From: an uncultured Alistipes sp.
GTDB lineage: Bacteria; Bacteroidota; Bacteroidia; Bacteroidales; Rikenellaceae
Direction of reading: 5' to 3'
Assembly (NCBI GenBank): GCA_949840605.1
Contig: CATKXN010000119.1
Span: 1 to 8,666, forward strand
DNA: 8,666 bases
Positions 7,471 through 8,666 of this stretch are shown here, one piece after another. The translations under genes and the position numbers were made by a program. Each line of letters begins with the position of its first letter. The stretch's first letter is position 1. The notes beneath the pieces were generated by a model. It was not told the DNA's origin, did no database searches, and worked only from the letters and a program-made list of their open reading frames with translations.

Positions 7471-7509
7471 GCCGGGCAGACGGTCCCCCGGGACACGGAC
7501 CTGCCCGGC
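7471..7509 (+). promoter_or_regulatory. Strong hairpin in the predicted 5' leader of the lipoprotein gene
   Basis: GCCGGGCAG (7471-7479) and CTGCCCGGC (7501-7509) are perfect 9-base inverted repeats. An alternative fold adds a second helix, GGTCC (7482-7486) with GGACC (7497-7501), leaving a 3-base bulge and a 10-base loop. No T run follows, so it is not a standard terminator on the + strand. Position just after the promoter suggests mRNA protection, attenuation or a protein-binding site; none is proven, and chance in GC-rich DNA is possible. Confidence 0.5.
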
Positions 7510-7529
7510 CGAAAACCGCTTCTACGTAC

Positions 7530-8057
7530 ATGAAACACGTTCTCATCCTCCTGCTGGCCGCGATCTCCGCAGCCTCCTGCAGCCACACCGGCAAGGCCGG
7601 CGGCGAAACCCTGACGGTCGACGAACTGCTCGCCAGAGCCGAAACACTGGTGGGCGACACCGTCCGCGTGGAAGGGCTCTGCGTCAGCACCTGCGGCCAC
7701 GGCAGCACCCACATCACCCTGATGGGCAGCGACACCACACAGATGATCGAAGCGCTGGCCGACGAACGGATGCAGTCGTTCGACCCGATGATCTCCAACC
7801 GTACGGTCGCCGTCGAAGGCGTCGTGGCGGAACAGCGCGTCGAACTGCCGTTCCTCGACGACTGGGAGATGCGTCTCGACGCCAGCATCGAAGGCGGCAA
7901 AGGCAATCCCGAAGCCGTAGCGATGCTCAAGGGACAGATCCGCGAACTCCGCGACTCGATCGCCGCCCGCCGTGCACGCGACGGCAAGGAGTATTGGAGC
8001 ATTTACCGCATCGAAACCTCCGCCTGCCATGCCGTCGACGACGAAGCCGGGCGCTAA
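7530..8057 (+). CDS. Small Cys/His-containing putative lipoprotein of unknown function
   Basis: This is a 175-residue protein. The N-terminus MKHVLILLLAAISAASC is a lipoprotein-type signal with the lipidated Cys at 17 (Ala at -3, so the lipobox is relaxed). No acidic surface-export signal follows the Cys, so a periplasm-facing location is favoured. Residues about 28-105 (LTVDELLARAETLVGDTVRVEG, then VAVEGVVAEQ) look like a small β-barrel of OB-fold type. Inside it is C51-x3-C55-x-H57 with H61, and near the end an isolated C166-H167 (SACHAVDD). Residues 128-150 are probably helical and charged. I do not recognise a named function. The Cys/His groups could bind metal or heme, or form a disulfide. 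The next gene, a PepSY-type membrane protein, starts 13 nt after the stop, so the two probably work together. The start follows the promoter and hairpin; the signal peptide fixes it. Confidence 0.82.
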   Translation: MKHVLILLLAAISAASCSHTGKAGGETLTVDELLARAETLVGDTVRVEGLCVSTCGHGSTHITLMGSDTTQMIEALADERMQSFDPMISNRTVAVEGVVAEQRVELPFLDDWEMRLDASIEGGKGNPEAVAMLKGQIRELRDSIAARRARDGKEYWSIYRIETSACHAVDDEAGR

Positions 8058-8070
8058 ACGCGGCTCGCAG

Positions 8071-8619
8071 ATGCGCCGGTGGGCGCGGATCATCCACCGC
8101 GACCTCTCCTATTTCTTCGCGGGCGTGGTGGTGATTTACGCCGTGTCGGGCATCGTGCTGAACCACAAGCGCGACTTCAACAGCAACTATTCGGTCCGGC
8201 GGACCGAGCTGCAGCTGCCGGGCGCCTATCCCGCTCCGGCCGAAACCAGCCGTGAACAAGCCGAGGAGCTGCTCCGCGCGGCCGACCCCGAAGCGCGCTA
8301 CGCAAAACACTATGTCAGCGGTGAGCATCGGGTAAAGGTATTTGTCGCAGGAGGGTCCGTACTCGAAGTGGACATGCAGAACGGCCGGGCGGTCTACGAG
8401 AAGCTGACGAAAAGACCCGTCATCAGTTCGATGAACCGCCTGCACTACAACCCCAGCCGGTGGTGGACCCGTTTTTCGGACATTTTCGCCGCATCGCTGC
8501 TCGTCATCACGCTCACGGGACTGGTGATGGTCCCGGGCCGCAACGGACTGCGCGGCCGCGGCGGCATCGAACTCGCGGCGGGCATCGCCGTGCCGATCCT
8601 CTTCCTGCTCTTCCTCTGA
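8071..8619 (+). CDS. PepSY-associated transmembrane protein
   Basis: This 182-residue protein starts with WARIIHRDLSYFFAGVVVI, the typical opening of the small PepSY-associated membrane proteins of Bacteroidota. Membrane helices are at about 13-31, 136-154 and 165-182. Between helices 1 and 2 lies a soluble segment of about 100 residues (33-130) of PepSY-like βαβ character: SREQAEELLRAA, then VKVFVAGGSVLEVDMQNGRAVYE. His9 and His32 flank helix 1, and His125 (MNRLHYNPSRWW) lies just before helix 2. Similar histidines in related reductase-like PepSY proteins are thought to bind heme or help electron transfer; whether they do so here is inference. ATG 8071 is chosen because it directly precedes the conserved opening and leaves a 13-nt gap after the lipoprotein; an in-frame ATG at 8029 would add 14 residues and overlap that gene by 29 nt. 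Neither has a Shine-Dalgarno sequence. Confidence 0.8.
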   Translation: MRRWARIIHRDLSYFFAGVVVIYAVSGIVLNHKRDFNSNYSVRRTELQLPGAYPAPAETSREQAEELLRAADPEARYAKHYVSGEHRVKVFVAGGSVLEVDMQNGRAVYEKLTKRPVISSMNRLHYNPSRWWTRFSDIFAASLLVITLTGLVMVPGRNGLRGRGGIELAAGIAVPILFLLFL

Positions 8620-8649
8620 GGCACGCCGGAACAAAAGACGCAACGGGGC

Positions 8650-8666
8650 GGTCGTTCGAAACGACC
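8650..8666 (+). terminator. Palindrome at window edge, possible terminator
   Basis: GGTCGTT (8650-8656) and AACGACC (8660-8666) form a perfect 7-bp stem with loop CGA. It lies 30 nt after the last stop codon, where a terminator would be expected. The window ends at the last stem base, so any T run or stem extension cannot be seen. Confidence 0.45.

Noticed and set aside
7972..8070. Longer start for the PepSY protein at 7972
   Set aside because: It would overlap the lipoprotein gene by 86 nt and adds a Pro/Thr/Ala stretch unlike the family; 8029 remains a minor possibility.
1..8666. Search for CRISPR repeats, tRNA or rRNA genes, insertion sequence ends, toxin-antitoxin or phage defence genes
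   Set aside because: No repeat arrays, RNA-gene signatures, transposase motifs or defence-type domains were seen by eye; base composition is even apart from short promoter regions.

Overview
This looks like chromosomal DNA from a GC-rich member of the Bacteroidota, most likely Bacteroidales close to Alistipes/Rikenellaceae (inference). Three things support this. The protein families have a Bacteroidota flavour, such as LysS with a long C-terminal extension and a small PepSY-associated membrane protein paired with a lipoprotein. No gene start has a Shine-Dalgarno sequence; several have A-rich leaders instead. Two intergenic regions carry exact TAnnTTTG -7 elements with TTG 20 bp upstream. Codon third positions are strongly G/C, so long antisense ORFs are abundant but look like shadows. 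All nine genes lie on the + strand.

Region 1 (1-2519) is an envelope-modification cluster: the C-terminal end of an SGNH/GDSL hydrolase, an AlgI/PatA-like MBOAT O-acyltransferase overlapping it by 4 nt, and 7 nt later a PAP2-type membrane phosphatase with an altered first motif. MBOAT plus SGNH is the usual pair for exporting acetyl groups and placing them on a cell-surface glycan; the acceptor here is unknown.

Region 2 (2520-6158) starts with a compact promoter. It drives lysS (lysyl-tRNA synthetase), then, probably on the same message, an exported Dcr2-type metallophosphoesterase and tpiA (triosephosphate isomerase). A good hairpin/T-tract terminator follows tpiA.

Region 3 (6159-7403) is one exported PHP-domain phosphoesterase. 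I see no clear promoter of its own.

Region 4 (7404-8666) has a consensus promoter, a strong hairpin in the predicted 5' leader, a small Cys/His-containing lipoprotein and a PepSY-type three-helix membrane protein. A palindrome that may be a terminator is cut by the window edge. The Cys/His lipoprotein plus PepSY membrane protein is the least understood part and the best candidate for new biology, possibly periplasmic metal, heme or redox handling. The rest is ordinary core and envelope metabolism. I see no tRNA, rRNA, CRISPR array, insertion sequence or phage gene. No gap between genes is longer than about 130 bases.
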